Shown: positions 35,396 through 45,557 of the stretch, one piece after another
Layout: every line of letters starts with the position of its first letter
Position numbering within the stretch: the first letter of the stretch is position 1
NCBI GenBank assembly: GCA_034620365.1
Contig: JAQGEQ010000080.1
Location: 124,001 to 188,000 of the forward strand
DNA length: 64,000 nucleotides
Direction of reading: 5' to 3'
Origin: Pegea sp. RAD2-039
Lineage: Eukaryota; Chordata; Thaliacea; Salpida; Salpidae
Position numbers and translations under genes: made by a program
The notes under the pieces: model-generated
The model's input: only the letters and a program-made list of their open reading frames with translations
Told to the model about the DNA's origin: nothing
Database searches by the model: none

Positions 35396-37603
35396 ATGTA
35401 CAGCCGTGCAAAAATCTTCAAACAGAATAATGAACGAGTCGACGAACTCGAATCCAGTGTTTCTCAAGCAATTCTTGAATTAGAGTCTAATAGTGATTTA
35501 AAGACTCAATTACGAGAAATCTACATCACTGCAGCTAAGGTACATTTTTTATTTTATGTTTTTACCATTTATATTTATGTTGGTCTATTATCCACAACAA
35601 TTTGTTCACTTATTATCTAGTTAAAATATCAATTTTACTTTTGGTTCTGATATTGATGGAAATATTCTTTTATATTTGTTCTCTTTTATAATAAAAACTA
35701 TTTATAACTGATTATAATTTATATTAATCTTTCGCTGGATTCTAAATTAAATATTCTTTATTCTGCTTTATTTTATGCTTAGCATAAGTTATTAGCAAAA
35801 GTTGAAATAGTAAATGATTTAAGCTTTATTTTAGTTCTGTCTTTTTTATATATTATATTTTTAATAAACTTTTTCAATCATGTTGTTATTGGCTTCTTTT
35901 CTTAACTTCTCATATTCTTTATAGCATATTATTATAAAATGTAATTATATTTATATGTTTATGTATCAATTATTTAATTTATAATTTTAGTTTAAAACTT
36001 AAAGCTTTTATTAAGTGTTTAACTTTTATAAATTAATTTTAAATTATTTTTATCTCAAATTTTAAAGTATTTTTTATTATATACTTTTAATATTTTTCTT
36101 TTTAAACCATGTCATTATTTATTTATATTTTTAATGATGACTTAGATTAAGTTTGATTATATTGTAAAATATCAACTTTTTCATGTTGTCTAATTATATA
36201 TATAAATATTAATATTTCATAAATATGATTTTTCTAAAATGCTAACTTTTCTGTTTCATAATTTTAAGTTTCAATTTGTTATTGTTTCATTTGTCCAATT
36301 TGTTCTGAGTTGGAAATTATGTTGTTAATTCAAGAATATAAATTTATTTTCTTCCAAACTTATACTTTTAGATTGGTTGCCTAAAAATATATACATTTAA
36401 TAGATTATAGTAAAAATTATATAATAATATTTCATGGATAGAATGCATCTTTTTTTAATTTAGAATTGACTAACAAATAATAAGCCAACAATAATACTTT
36501 TTCTATATATTTTATTTTATTTGGAAACCATTTTAATTACTTGCTTTTATATAATTATTTTATATTTATATTGATTAAATATTTTGTATATTATATTTAT
36601 ATATCAAGTTTATAGATGTAATCCCTAATATAGTACTAAAAGTATTTGAATATTTATCAATGACAGAATGATGATATAATCACGATGGTCTTCTGAAATA
36701 TCATGAAGATTATTAGCTCTATCTGACTGTCAACAACCTAAACTTTTAGTTATTTGATATCAGATTTCATTAAACTATTTTTAGGAAGTTGATGTTGGTG
36801 GTGGCAAGAAAGCAATTGTGATCTTTGTTCCAGTTCCACAACTTCGTCAATTTCAAAAGATCCAACCAACTCTTGTTCGAGAATTGGAGAAGAAATTCAG
36901 TGGCAAACACATCGTTTTGATTGCTCAAGTGAGTTCTAAAGACTTTTACAAAGATGAAATCAGTTTAGAATGATGATACAATCACGATGGTCTTCTGAGA
37001 TACATGAGGATTATTAGCTCTATCTGACTTTTTAGATAACTAAATATTTTAGAGTTTTATACAGTCTTGTAATCTTGCTTCATATTTGATAGAGAAGAAT
37101 TCTTCCCAAGGAGACCCGTAAGAGTACTTCAAAGTCCAAGCAAAAGAGACCAAGAAGGTGATGAGAGACTTTTAATCCTGATTTTAAAGTTAAAATTGTA
37201 TGATGAAGATTTCATGACGGTCTTCTGAAATTGAATGACGAATGATCATATATCTGACTTTTCATAATATTTTTATATTTATTCACTATCTCAAATCTAA
37301 TTTTAATTGAACTCTACCATCAACAGTCGTACTCTTACCTCTGTTCACGACAACATCTTGGAAGATCTTGTTTATCCTGCTGAGATTGTGGGCAAACGAA
37401 TCCGTTTTCGTCTTGATGCTTCCAAACTTATGAAAGTTCATTTGGACACTAGTAACAAGAATAGTGTAGAACATAAAGTAAGATAAAGTCATCTTGATGA
37501 AGATACTTATAACTCGTGTTTCTTACAGACTGAAACCTTCTCAGCTGTTTATAAGAAGCTCACTGGAAAGGAAGTTGCTTTCGAATTCCCAGGAAGCGTT
37601 TAA
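35396..37603 (+). CDS. RPS7: 40S ribosomal protein S7 (eS7), snoRNA host gene
   Basis: eS7 is a small-subunit ribosomal protein needed for 18S rRNA maturation. Five exons, 35396-35539, 36785-36928, 37093-37157, 37327-37477 and 37529-37603, join in phase to 192 aa (human 194). Conserved blocks: [115 protein letters not shown] and [26 protein letters not shown] ends 6 nt before the ATG. AATAAA signals lie at 37626-37636. Introns 1 (1,245 nt), 2 and 3 each hold a box C/D snoRNA; intron 4 (51 nt) has none. Everything downstream of 36148 is repeated in inverted orientation at 47.5-49.7 kb. Confidence 0.98.
36661..36732 (+). ncRNA. SNORD44: Box C/D snoRNA in RPS7 intron 1, SNORD44-like
   Basis: The parts are canonical: terminal stem TGACAG/CTGTCA (36661-36666 with 36727-36732), box C ATGATGA 36668-36674, D' CTGA 36693-36696, C' ATGAAGA 36703-36709 and box D CTGA 36723-36726. 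The D guide TATTAGCTCTA (36711-36721) is complementary to the universally conserved 18S rRNA sequence UAGAGCUAAUA. By the D+5 rule it targets the A in CUAGAGC, the position of Am166 in human 18S, which is guided by SNORD44. The D' guide CACGATGGTCTT has no target that I recognise. Confidence 0.9.
36962..37035 (+). ncRNA. SNORD44: Box C/D snoRNA in RPS7 intron 2, SNORD44-like paralogue
   Basis: Box C ATGATGA 36970-36976, D' CTGA 36995-36998, C' ATGAGGA 37004-37010 and box D CTGA 37024-37027. The D' guide and the 18S-directed D guide (ATTAGCTCTAT) are identical to the intron 1 copy; the terminal stem has changed and looks weaker. It arose by intron-to-intron duplication. Confidence 0.87.
37194..37263 (+). 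ncRNA. Box C/D snoRNA in RPS7 intron 3, diverged guide
   Basis: Box C ATGATGA 37200-37206, D' CTGA 37225-37228, C' ATGACGA 37235-37241 and box D CTGA 37254-37257. The D' guide (CATGACGGTCTT) still resembles the other two, but the D guide (TGATCATATAT) has lost the match to the 18S UAGAGCUAAUA segment. It may be retargeted or an orphan. Confidence 0.8.
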
Positions 37604-38567
37604 ATCATATATTAAATGATTTATCAATAAAATAAACGAGAAAATATGTTGTTTGTGTTTGTTACCCCATATTGTCGGTCAATTCAAGTTTTATCTTTTA
37701 AAGACTGAGTTTGCTTCTTCAATTTTGTTAAATCTTCTTCAGATGTTTATCTATAAATCTGATTGATGCAAGCTAATTGTAACTCGAACATCTGTCTAAA
37801 ACTTCTATATCTGCTCATTTGAAATAATTGAACTTCCACCTAGTTAACTCCTAGTCTTTAGAGTCAGCTTCTAGATCCTTAAAATACTAATTAAAGTTTT
37901 AATATGTTAGATCTAAAAGTCCTTTTTCTGCTGAATAAACTTTTTACTAGCAAGCTGATTTTCAAAAAGAAACTATTTTGAAGTCAGTAGCACTTTGTCT
38001 AGCTTGCTTTCTTTGTAAAGTTACAAATTTAAGCGTGAAAGATGTTGAGCATAAATACTAAATCCATTCAAACTGAAAGATCTTTGACAAATAATTCAAA
38101 TTCAGGAATAACATTCTGAAGAAAAAAATTTAACTTTTTATTGACGTGATTTAAAATTAAAATCCAGTTGTAAGCTGGCATTGCAAACAGCTTTAATATT
38201 ACCAGTCCTGTTTTTGTAAGAACTTTCTGAAACTAGCCAAGAGTATAAGATTGTTTTCATGAACCGTTTAAGGGGAGTTTAAAACAAGTTTTTTAAGGGT
38301 TCATTGTGAATTATTTATTACAATAAATGCGAAGGAGGGTGTATGAAAAGAGCACCTCTCGCTAATACACATTCTCACAAATAACATCTATTTAGTCAAA
38401 AATATAGAAAGCAAAAGATGTAATACATGGCATTTCAGTAGTCCTCAAAGCATATAACAGTGAACAATTACAAAGAATGTTTATAATAAAAAAAAATAAA
38501 AAAATCACAGTTTATAAATGACACTTTTGGCAATGTTATAACGGTTCAACTTCTTTTTGAACAACGC

Positions 38568-40290
38568 GAGTGACTTCGACATGGCAATGTCTGATGGCAG
38601 CTGGTTCCATGTATTAATTGTGCGGTATGAGAAAAAAATTGCTCTGACCAATGTAACAGGTGATATAGGCTTATTAAGATGCAATTTGTGTCGTCTGAGT
38701 TGATATAACTTGAGGGAAGGACTAATAGAAAAGAAATCATTAAACTGAATATCAATTAAATTGTGGATAATTTAAAAAATAGGAATTATGTCGTATTTAA
38801 TCCGTCGAATTTCCAAAGTATCTAAATTGAAGAAACTGAGACGATGTTTATAACTATCATATTTAATATTAAGTTTCACGCATACCAATCTCGTAAATGT
38901 CGCCTGAACAGACTCGATTTTCTTGATATCACTAACTTGATATGGCATCCATGCACTGACATTGTATTCAAGAATTGGACGTACGTACAATTTGAAGAGA
39001 TTGATAAAAAAACATGGGTTCTTAGAATTAAAGGTCTTTATAATAAGGAAGACAAGGTTGATTGATTTTCCAAAGATTTTGGAAACATAATTGCGCCATT
39101 TAAAGTCAGATGATAGAGTAATGCCAAGGTCTAGGACCGAAGATACTCGTTGAATAATAAGTCTATTGATGGAGTATTGGTTCAAGGAATTTACGGCTGG
39201 TTTACAAGAAAAAGTTATAAGTTCAGACTTTATGGGCTGGATTCTGAGCTACCAGTTCGTAAACCAGTTTTCTGCAGTGTGTAGTGCAGTTTGAAGTTTT
39301 GAAGGATTACAAGATGATAGCTTGATATCATCTGCATACACAAACACGCTGACATCATCTACTGCTACTAGTTTTCTAATGAGGTCTTCGATGAAAATTA
39401 AAAAGAGAAGGGGATCCAGAACAGAACCCTGAGGAACACCACTGGTGATTTGACTTGAAGTAGATAAAGATCTTTCTACACGAGTTTGTTGGGTTCTACC
39501 TGATAGGTAATTTCAATACAGTAACGAGCTTAGTGTGTGGGACAGAATCAAACACTTTAGCAAAATTGAGATATGTGATGTCACACGGAGTATTACTTTC
39601 ATAATGGGCTGTAAGCTCATTAAGAAAAGTGAGATGTTGAGTCAGGGAAGATCTCCGTTTCACAAAGCCATGTTGGGCATCAAATATTAGATGGTGCTCC
39701 ATCAAATGACTGGTCATATGATTATGAATGATATGCTTTTAAGCTCTGCAGATAACTGAAGTCAGCGAAACTGGTCTGTATTTAAGTGCAGTGTTTCTGG
39801 GACCCTTTTTATGAATTGGAGTAATAATAGCTTTCTTCCAAATTTGTGGAACTCTTCCTCGCCTTAGAGTCATGTTAAAGAAAAGCGATAAAGGTAGTGA
39901 TAAAGAGAAAGTAGTTTTTCTTTAAAACCAAAGCTGGGATCTGATCTGGGGTGTTGGAAACTGGTGATTTTAAAGAAGAAATAGCCTTAGATACCATATT
40001 GACCGTTATGTCAAGATCTACCATCTCAGAGACATTTGTAAGAATATCGGAGTAGGAGAGAGAAGGAGTATTGCCATCATCGGTTATAGAAACGCTATTA
40101 AATTGATTGTTTAGCAACTCAGCTTTATTTTCTGTTTCCATCACAAACTGGTCGCTGTTATCAAGTAAGGGAGGTATTTGAGATCTCACCTTAAGCTTGC
40201 GATTTATGAAACCCAAATGTTTTCTTGCTAGGTAAAGATAAAACTGCACTTTCTCTTTGTAAAAAGAATAGAAGTATATTTCTTCTAGAA
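38568..40290 (-). pseudogene. CR1-like reverse transcriptase, frameshifted
   Basis: This is the RT part of the CR1-type pol, read right to left in changing frames. Recognisable blocks: KAELLNNQFNSVSI and ALVLKKN in the frame starting at 40807; then QHGFVKRRSSLTQHL and NFAKVFDSVPHTKL (39717-39496); SGVPQGSVLDPLLFLIFIED, then VFVYADDIKLSSCNP with the catalytic YADD (about 39300-39450); then LDLGITLSSDFKWRNYV, RPILEYNVSAWMPY (39185-38772) and the family C-terminus DFFSISPSLKLYQLRRHKLH and RTINTWNQLP (38755-38575). Frame changes separate the blocks (near 39880, 39500 and 38770), so no intact enzyme is made. No RNase H domain is seen, as expected for CR1. Confidence 0.88.
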
Positions 40291-41031
40291 AGGATACTTT
40301 CAGCGGTCTTTGTTGATCTGAGCTGTTTGCTCCAAGTCTAGCCATTAATGCCTTTAGAACGTCCACAAAATCAAGGCTTTGAGAGCACATTTGATTAAAA
40401 AACTTACTCTCATCATCTTTATCAGTCTCAGAGACATTAAATATGATGGCATTATTTTTTCTGTCCTCACGGTCTAAAGTGAGTTTTTTGTGCGTGTCGG
40501 TGACATTCTTGGCAAGAAGCTGCACCATGTTAGCATTTTTGTCAGAACCGAGATCACCGACCACCGAGGCCCATGTGACTGGTTTCTTTGTAGAGGCATT
40601 CAGTTCGTCCATTGATTTAGACAAACTAGAAACTTTCTCATTAATTTTGGCAACATCTTTGGCAATTTCCGATTTTAATTTGGCTAATTCAGCAGATACA
40701 GATTTGCTGATGTCGGATAATAGGTTTTGCTCAGAATTAGATGAGGGAGCTGTTGTGTCCATGGTTCTATATTTAATGCAGAACCATTTAAATCCCAGTT
40801 GTTTCATTTGGTTGTTATCAAATATATCATAAATTTTTTGCTCACATCACTACAGGTGAGATGAAAGCAGGAGAGACATTTAAAGCATTCTATTGCCGGA
40901 TCTTCACCAGAGCAAATTTTATTGCAAGATTGGCAATTGCTATTGCAAGCTTGTTTTGATGAAACCGGTTTGTAAGGATTTTTCTTTACAGTAGACCGTA
41001 AGGTCTTGCTAATTTTATGTGGATCCAGCAT
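40291..41031 (-). pseudogene. CR1-like ORF1 remnant: zinc-finger and coiled-coil segments
   Basis: The frame at 41031-40804 encodes a Cys/His cluster (CQSCNKICSGEDPAIECFKC and then CFHLTC) of PHD-finger type, as found in ORF1 proteins of CR1-clade elements. The next frame (from 40807) has a long coiled-coil segment (residues ~30-75, ISKSVSAELAKLKSEIAKDV) and a short basic region (LDREDRKNNAIIFNV). At about residue 172 it runs without a stop straight into RT-type sequence (see the junction finding). The two ORF1 frames overlap slightly, indicating a frameshift between finger and coil. Confidence 0.75.
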
Positions 41032-41162
41032 AGTTTTTATAAAATATTTTTACTGTCACCAACCACAATATATAATATATATATAATATACAATTCAGTT
41101 CATAGAAATAACTTTATCACAACTTATAAGCATTTATTCAAATAGAATACAACCTATAAATA

Positions 41163-41207
41163 GAATTATCGATAGTAAGATTTCATAAATTACAAATTCT
41201 AAAGTTA
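41163..41207 (+). repeat. Continuation of inverted-duplication arm A beyond the CR1 insertion
   Basis: GAATTATCGAT...AAGATTTCATAAATTA...AATTCTAAAGTT matches, inverted, the segment 47493-47546 next to arm B. Similarity is lower here (a few substitutions and a small indel) and is lost after CTAAAGTT. Confidence 0.8.
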
Positions 41208-41221
41208 TTTAAAAGTTAGAA

Positions 41222-41282
41222 GTGTTTAAATCATATATTGATAAAATAAAATAAACGAAAAAATATGCTTTTGTGTTTGTTG
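41222..41282 (+). repeat. Extra fragment of the RPS7 3' UTR
   Basis: GTTTAAATCATATATT...GATAAAATAAAATAAACGA...AAATATG...TTTTGTGTTTGTT resembles the RPS7 stop codon and poly(A) region (37599-37665) in the same orientation, with a ~9-nt gap. It is a remnant of an additional, older RPS7-derived copy. Confidence 0.7.
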
Positions 41283-41961
41283 CACTTGAATGGCCTTTAG
41301 TTTAAGCTTGTGGGTGTAACAGAATTGTAAGTATTTTATAGTAAACTCAAAAACATTCAAATATTTCTAAAAATGTACAAATATTAAATTATCTGAAAAT
41401 TGAATCTAAATTTTAATGGAGATTTTTATACTATTCTTATATTTTTAGAATTAGTATTTCTTGATGACATCTAGTAATGACATTTAGTAAATTGAGTGGT
41501 GGGTGGTTTTGCTCAAGTAAAAGTTTTATCAGTCTTTTCAATACGCCTACGTTTCTGAATTGAAGTATTAGTTTTCAGCTAAATACTTTAGCTCAGTACT
41601 TTATTGACTTAAAATTTGAGTTGACTACCTTTCAATGAAATATATTTGTTAAAAGAATTGTGTAGGGATGAAAAATCAGTTAGCTAATTTAAATTTGAAA
41701 TAACATATATTCAGATTGCAACATATCTCTTTCTATAAAGTTTTCTATAAATCGACTGCTTTTAATGATTTGTGTTTCATCTCATTGATATAAACAATAG
41801 TTTACTCAACAGCACTTCATTCTATATACATTTTCTCAATGCTGCTCATAAACTACTTATAATATACGTCAAAACTTATGATGATGCAATTATTATCTTT
41901 ATTAAGCAGAAGTAGTATTTCCGAGATTATTTATATTACAAGAAGATTGATTGTACTACTT
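41283..41961. other. Intergenic, part of repeated spacer
   Basis: No gene is seen. 41846-41900 (CATAAACTACTTATAATATACG and following) is repeated at 43270-43322, next to the broken relative of the gene at 41962-42765, marking a local tandem duplication. Confidence 0.55.
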
Positions 41962-42765
41962 TCAACTTTTTGTACTGTTAAAGATTTCCCCAAACTCATT
42001 TTTAAACTTTGATTTTATACCATCCATGAAATCATTATAACTTATTTCTTCGTTTTCCGGGTCCATACCATCCAACTTTTTTCTTAAATCACAGAATGCA
42101 TCCGCCTCATTCCAAACGTGACTGGCAGCTTCCAGAATTTTCTATAAATTTCAAACTGTTACTTGTTGGAAGTTTTACAATTTAGGTTACAAAAATTAAA
42201 ATAACTTTTTATACTATTACAATAAAACAAGTTTTTCACCTTTGCTTCATTCACAGACAAAGAGGTTTTATTTGTTTTCCCATTATCCAACGTTAACGTT
42301 TCCACATAAAGAGCTATTCGAATCTTCTTAAAGTCATAACCCTCTTTTTCATACTTTCTGCAAAATTGAAAAGTAATGCAGTATGATGAGGCTTAGAGAT
42401 ATCACAAATCTTCAAGCAATAATCAATTATCAAGTATAAACTATATTTATATATGTATCTTGCAAAAGAAACTTAAACCATAAATTATATCTTTAAGATT
42501 ACAAGTAGCATAATATCAAACAATATTGAATGTAATAAAGAATTACTAAAAAAACAGACTCAAATATTCTTTTGATATCCTCTTCAGTCACTTGATTATT
42601 TGGGCTTATTGCTTTGTACAAATTGTTAAATTCTTCGACCAGATCAGCGAGCAATATAATACCATCTTGCAATCTTTCTTTCTCCACCAGCTCAACCCAA
42701 TCCAAAAAAGAATTCTTATCATCAGCAAAAAGGTCTCTAGCAAGTACTGTTAGGTCTTTACACAT
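41962..42765 (-). CDS. Uncharacterised 167-aa protein, weakly EF-hand-like C-terminus
   Basis: I do not recognise this gene. Exons 42765-42560, 42357-42240 and 42141-41962 join in phase to 167 aa; the first donor is GTCTGT, weak but phase-correct. The protein is acidic and mostly helical with no signal peptide or membrane segment. It begins MCKDLTVLARDLFADDKNSF, continues VTEEDIKRIFEKYEKEGYDF and ends with DLRKKLDGMDPENEEISYND and then FMDGIKSKFKNEFGEIFN. The acidic loop plus I-S-Y-x-x-F/L recalls a degenerate EF-hand, but canonical calcium ligands are not all in place. A TTTGTTTCAG acceptor ends 21 nt before the ATG, as in the neighbouring genes; alternatively an upstream coding exon exists. 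Broken relatives lie at 43413-43616, 43.8-44.5, 45.6-46.3 and 46.6-47.2 kb. Confidence 0.6.
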
Positions 42766-42903
42766 ATTCCTAATTGATACTTTATTCTGAAACAAAAAAA
42801 TATATTTACAACCAGAAACAGGAAATTAATAAATCAAATTAACTTAACAGGAAAAGAAAAAGGAAGAGGAAACACCAAAAGTTCAGCGCTTAAGTTTATT
42901 ATA

Positions 42904-43165
42904 TATTTATTTATTACAATAAATGCCTAAAAAACCTAAAGAGAGCACCTCCCGCTAACATACATTCTCACAAATCAATATCGATTAAGTTAGAAATATA
43001 GAAAGTAAAAGATGTAACTCATGATAAATCGATATCACCCAAAGCGTATAAAAGTGAGCAGTTACATGGAATGTTAATAATATAAAAAAGAGAAAAAATA
43101 ATCATAGTTTAGAAATGACAATGTTGGCAATATTATAAAACGGTTCAACTTCTTTTTGAACAACT
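42904..43165 (-). mobile_element. CR1-like retrotransposon 3' end fragment
   Basis: Minus-oriented copy. Tail ATTTATTTATTACAATAAAT at the left, then the 3' UTR with the hairpin arm mutated (CCTAAAAAACC in place of GGAGGGTGCC), ending in the last pol codons (TTCAACTTCTTTTTGAACAA). It lies between the orphan gene and its broken relative. Confidence 0.87.
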
Positions 43166-43412
43166 TTATAAATTTGATATAAATTTCATATTTGATATAA
43201 GTTTGATCAAAATAACGAAATAAAAAAAATATTCAAACCAGAAACCGGAAGTGGCTTCAAATGAATTTTCATAAACTACTTATAATATACGTCAAAACTT
43301 ATGATGATGCAATTATTATCTTATTACTCAGAAGTAGTATTTCAGAAATTATTTATATTATTAGGTGATTGATTGTATAACTACTATATGAATATTATTA
43401 TCTTCTTAATCC

Positions 43413-43616
43413 TTATTTTGAATCCAAAGATCTAAACTTTTGTTGAAAATCATTTGATTTTATAAGTTTGATTAAATCCTCAAAACTTATTTCTTCATCA
43501 TCATCCAATTTTTTTCTTAAATCATAAAATTCATCTGGAATTTTTTTTACTAGGAGTTTTTTGAAAGAATAACTTGCTTTATAAGCTTTTTTTACTTTTC
43601 CTCTGTTTAAATACAT
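43413..43616 (-). pseudogene. Terminal-exon relative of the 167-aa orphan gene
   Basis: The open frame ends EFYDLRKKLDDDEEISFEDL and then IKLIKSNDFQQKF, aligning with the last exon of the gene at 41962-42765 (CDLRKKLDGMDPENEEISYN and then DFMDGIKSKFKNEF). A CTTGGGCAATTAG acceptor precedes it. I found no copies of the first two exons nearby, so it is probably a fragment from a duplication; a short separate gene cannot be ruled out. Confidence 0.55.
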
Positions 43617-43665
43617 TCTAATTGCCCAAGTAAAAAGTTCAAAGTAGGTGATTGACTATTTGATT

Positions 43666-43700
43666 ATTTATTTATTACAATAAATGCGAATGTGGGTACC
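43666..43700 (-). mobile_element. CR1-like tail remnant (~35 bp)
   Basis: Only the extreme 3' terminus of the element family is present (ATTTATTTATTACAATAAAT followed by GCGAATGTGGGTACC). Confidence 0.7.
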
Positions 43701-43810
43701 AAAGTTGAATTATTTTATAATCAATTTCATAATTAAAACCCTTTTAAAAATTATCTTGAAAAATAAAATTATTCTCATTTAAGTAAAACCCAAATAAATA
43801 AATAAATCAG

Positions 43811-44530
43811 AAAAAAACTTGTAGTCCGATAGTTAGAGTCTTTCTATATATGAACCGCGCCCAAACTAAATATTGTTTCAGAAATGAATTTTAGCTTAGT
43901 ATTCGGAAGATATCCGTGAGTTTTCTTAGCAATTTCTATAACAAAAGTTTTCCTCAATTCAAAATTTGAAAGAATTCTATTCAAAGCAGTTTGCCCATTT
44001 AAAATCTGTTACTTGGAATTTTTTGAAAGAATAACTTGCTTTATAAGCTTTATCCAAATACAAATCAAAAGTTTAAGCTCATATATGAAAGATTAATTAC
44101 ATTCCTTCCAAAACTACTTTTATTTAAACTCTTTATTTTTCTCCACATTTTCTTCTTTCATATAGACTTATATGAACCGTGCCCAAACTAAATATTGTTT
44201 CAAGAATGAATTTTAGTTTTGTATTCGGAAAATATCCTTGAGTTTGCTTAGCCTTGCTTGAAAAACGAACTTCAATCGGAAATCAATTTCTTTTCAAATA
44301 AATTTGAGTTTTCTTAGCAATTTCTATAACAAAAGTTTTCCTCAATTTAAAGTTTAAAAGAATTCTATTCAAAGCAGTTTGCCCATTTAAAATCTGTTAC
44401 TTGGAATTTTTTGAAAGAATAACTTGCTTTATAAGCTTTATCCAAATACAAATCAAAAGTTTAAGCTCACATATGAAAGAGTAATTACACTCCTTCTAAA
44501 ACTACTTTTATTCAAACTCTTTATCTTTCT
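43811..44530 (+). repeat. Nested repeat unit with two tandem copies, decayed orphan-gene relatives
   Basis: Two direct copies (about 43840-44075 and 44160-44480) share TTTAGTTTAGTATTCGGAA-type sequence, AACAAAAGTTTTCCTCAATT, TTGCCCATTTAAAATCTGTT and GAATAACTTGCTTTATAAGC. The last also occurs in the exon at 43413-43616 (encoding YKASYSFKK on the minus strand). The block matches 45700-46262 in inverted orientation. Confidence 0.8.
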
Positions 44531-45557
44531 CCACATTTTCTTCTTTTGATATAGATGAACCACGACTAAACTAAATAGTAATCGGCGAAAACTTAATAAA
44601 ATCGAGAAACTTCTAATACATTTATTTATTAATTTTCTTCGGGCAAATTGATAATAACTATTTTGCTAAGATTTATAAGCAGCCCTGCTCATATACAGCA
44701 ACCCAATGAAACACAACTGAATATTCTCATTGGTTAAACTCAAGGTTTTTATACCAGGTGCCACACCTTTTTCGACATTTTTGGTTTACCGTCGTCTCCT
44801 AGCGGTTTTTCTTATTAAGGCAGTTAAAAATGCACAAGCAACTCAAGAGGTTAAATTCTCAAACCTTGTAAGAATATTTATTAAGAAACATAACTGTTAT
44901 CTTGTTTTACTCATCATTTAAAGGGTAACTAACTAACAAAATTAAAACTAAAACAATATTTTCGTTTGGTTGAACTTCATAAAGCTTTTTAACATGAATT
45001 TTAATGAGTTGCGAAGAAATGAAAAACCTTAAAAAATAGTCTTTCTGTAAATCAATATTGCCGTACTTAATTACTGTTGCTATACTTCGAAAGGCATCAT
45101 AATAAGTAGGTGATGAAGTGCTCTTCTGATATACATTTCAAATAAACCCCAAAAATGTGATAAGGTGTTCATCATTTTCACTAAAATATAAAAAAGTATT
45201 TCAACAATATTTATAAAGTAATTTCGTCATTATTTCATGTTGACAACAACTTTGAGAATTATGCAATTGGTAAAAGATAGTTTTTAAACTAATGCAGCTG
45301 ACTTCAAAACTTTCTGAGATTTTAAGGAAAACTGGGTAATATCTTGCATAATACGATCATTTGAAGATAAATTACGAAATAGAAGTTTACAATCTACCAA
45401 AAGGCTGTACTAACAAGGCTACATCATTAACAACTACTAATTACTTGTTTACTGCTTAAAATATTTGAAGACTTGTCAGTAGAAGATTCAGAAAAAAACT
45501 GATTAAATATAGTTCTCAAAAAAAAAACACTTATTGGATGCATGCATAGTAGATCAG
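44531..45557. other. Centre of the spacer, no gene recognised
   Basis: AT-rich. The open frame 44730-44921 lacks family features; its start is a TTG. This kilobase separates the two halves of the inner inverted repeat. Confidence 0.5.

Larger units (their letters stand above)
36148..38314 (+). repeat. Inverted duplication, arm A (RPS7 introns 1-4, exons 2-5, 3' flank)
   Basis: The arm matches 47540-49706 in inverted orientation; at every exon edge I checked the two positions add up to 85854, so there is no net indel over 2,167 bp. Exons look identical and only a few substitutions are visible in the 3' flank. The match continues at 41163-41207 after a CR1 insertion. The left breakpoint is inside RPS7 intron 1. 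Confidence 0.95.
38315..41162 (-). mobile_element. CR1-like non-LTR retrotransposon, internally deleted, 7-bp target-site duplication
   Basis: The element is 2.85 kb in minus orientation. The 3' terminus is at 38315 with the family tail, hairpin and 3' UTR; the pol C-terminal and RT regions follow to about 40290, then ORF1 to 41031 and a short AT-rich 5' UTR to 41162. GAATTAT at 38308-38314 is repeated at 41163-41169. The inverted RPS7 duplicate at 47.5 kb carries the same flanks (ATTGTGAATTATCGAT) with a single GAATTAT and no insert, so it shows the empty site. The apurinic endonuclease region expected between ORF1 and RT is missing. Confidence 0.93.

Noticed and set aside
37286..37492. Minus-strand 68-codon frame, repeated exactly at 48362-48568
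   Set aside because: It is the antisense of RPS7 exon 4 plus flanking intron; its exact repetition is due to the inverted duplication, not selection.
40443..40832. 129-codon plus-strand frame
   Set aside because: Antisense shadow of the CR1 ORF1 region.
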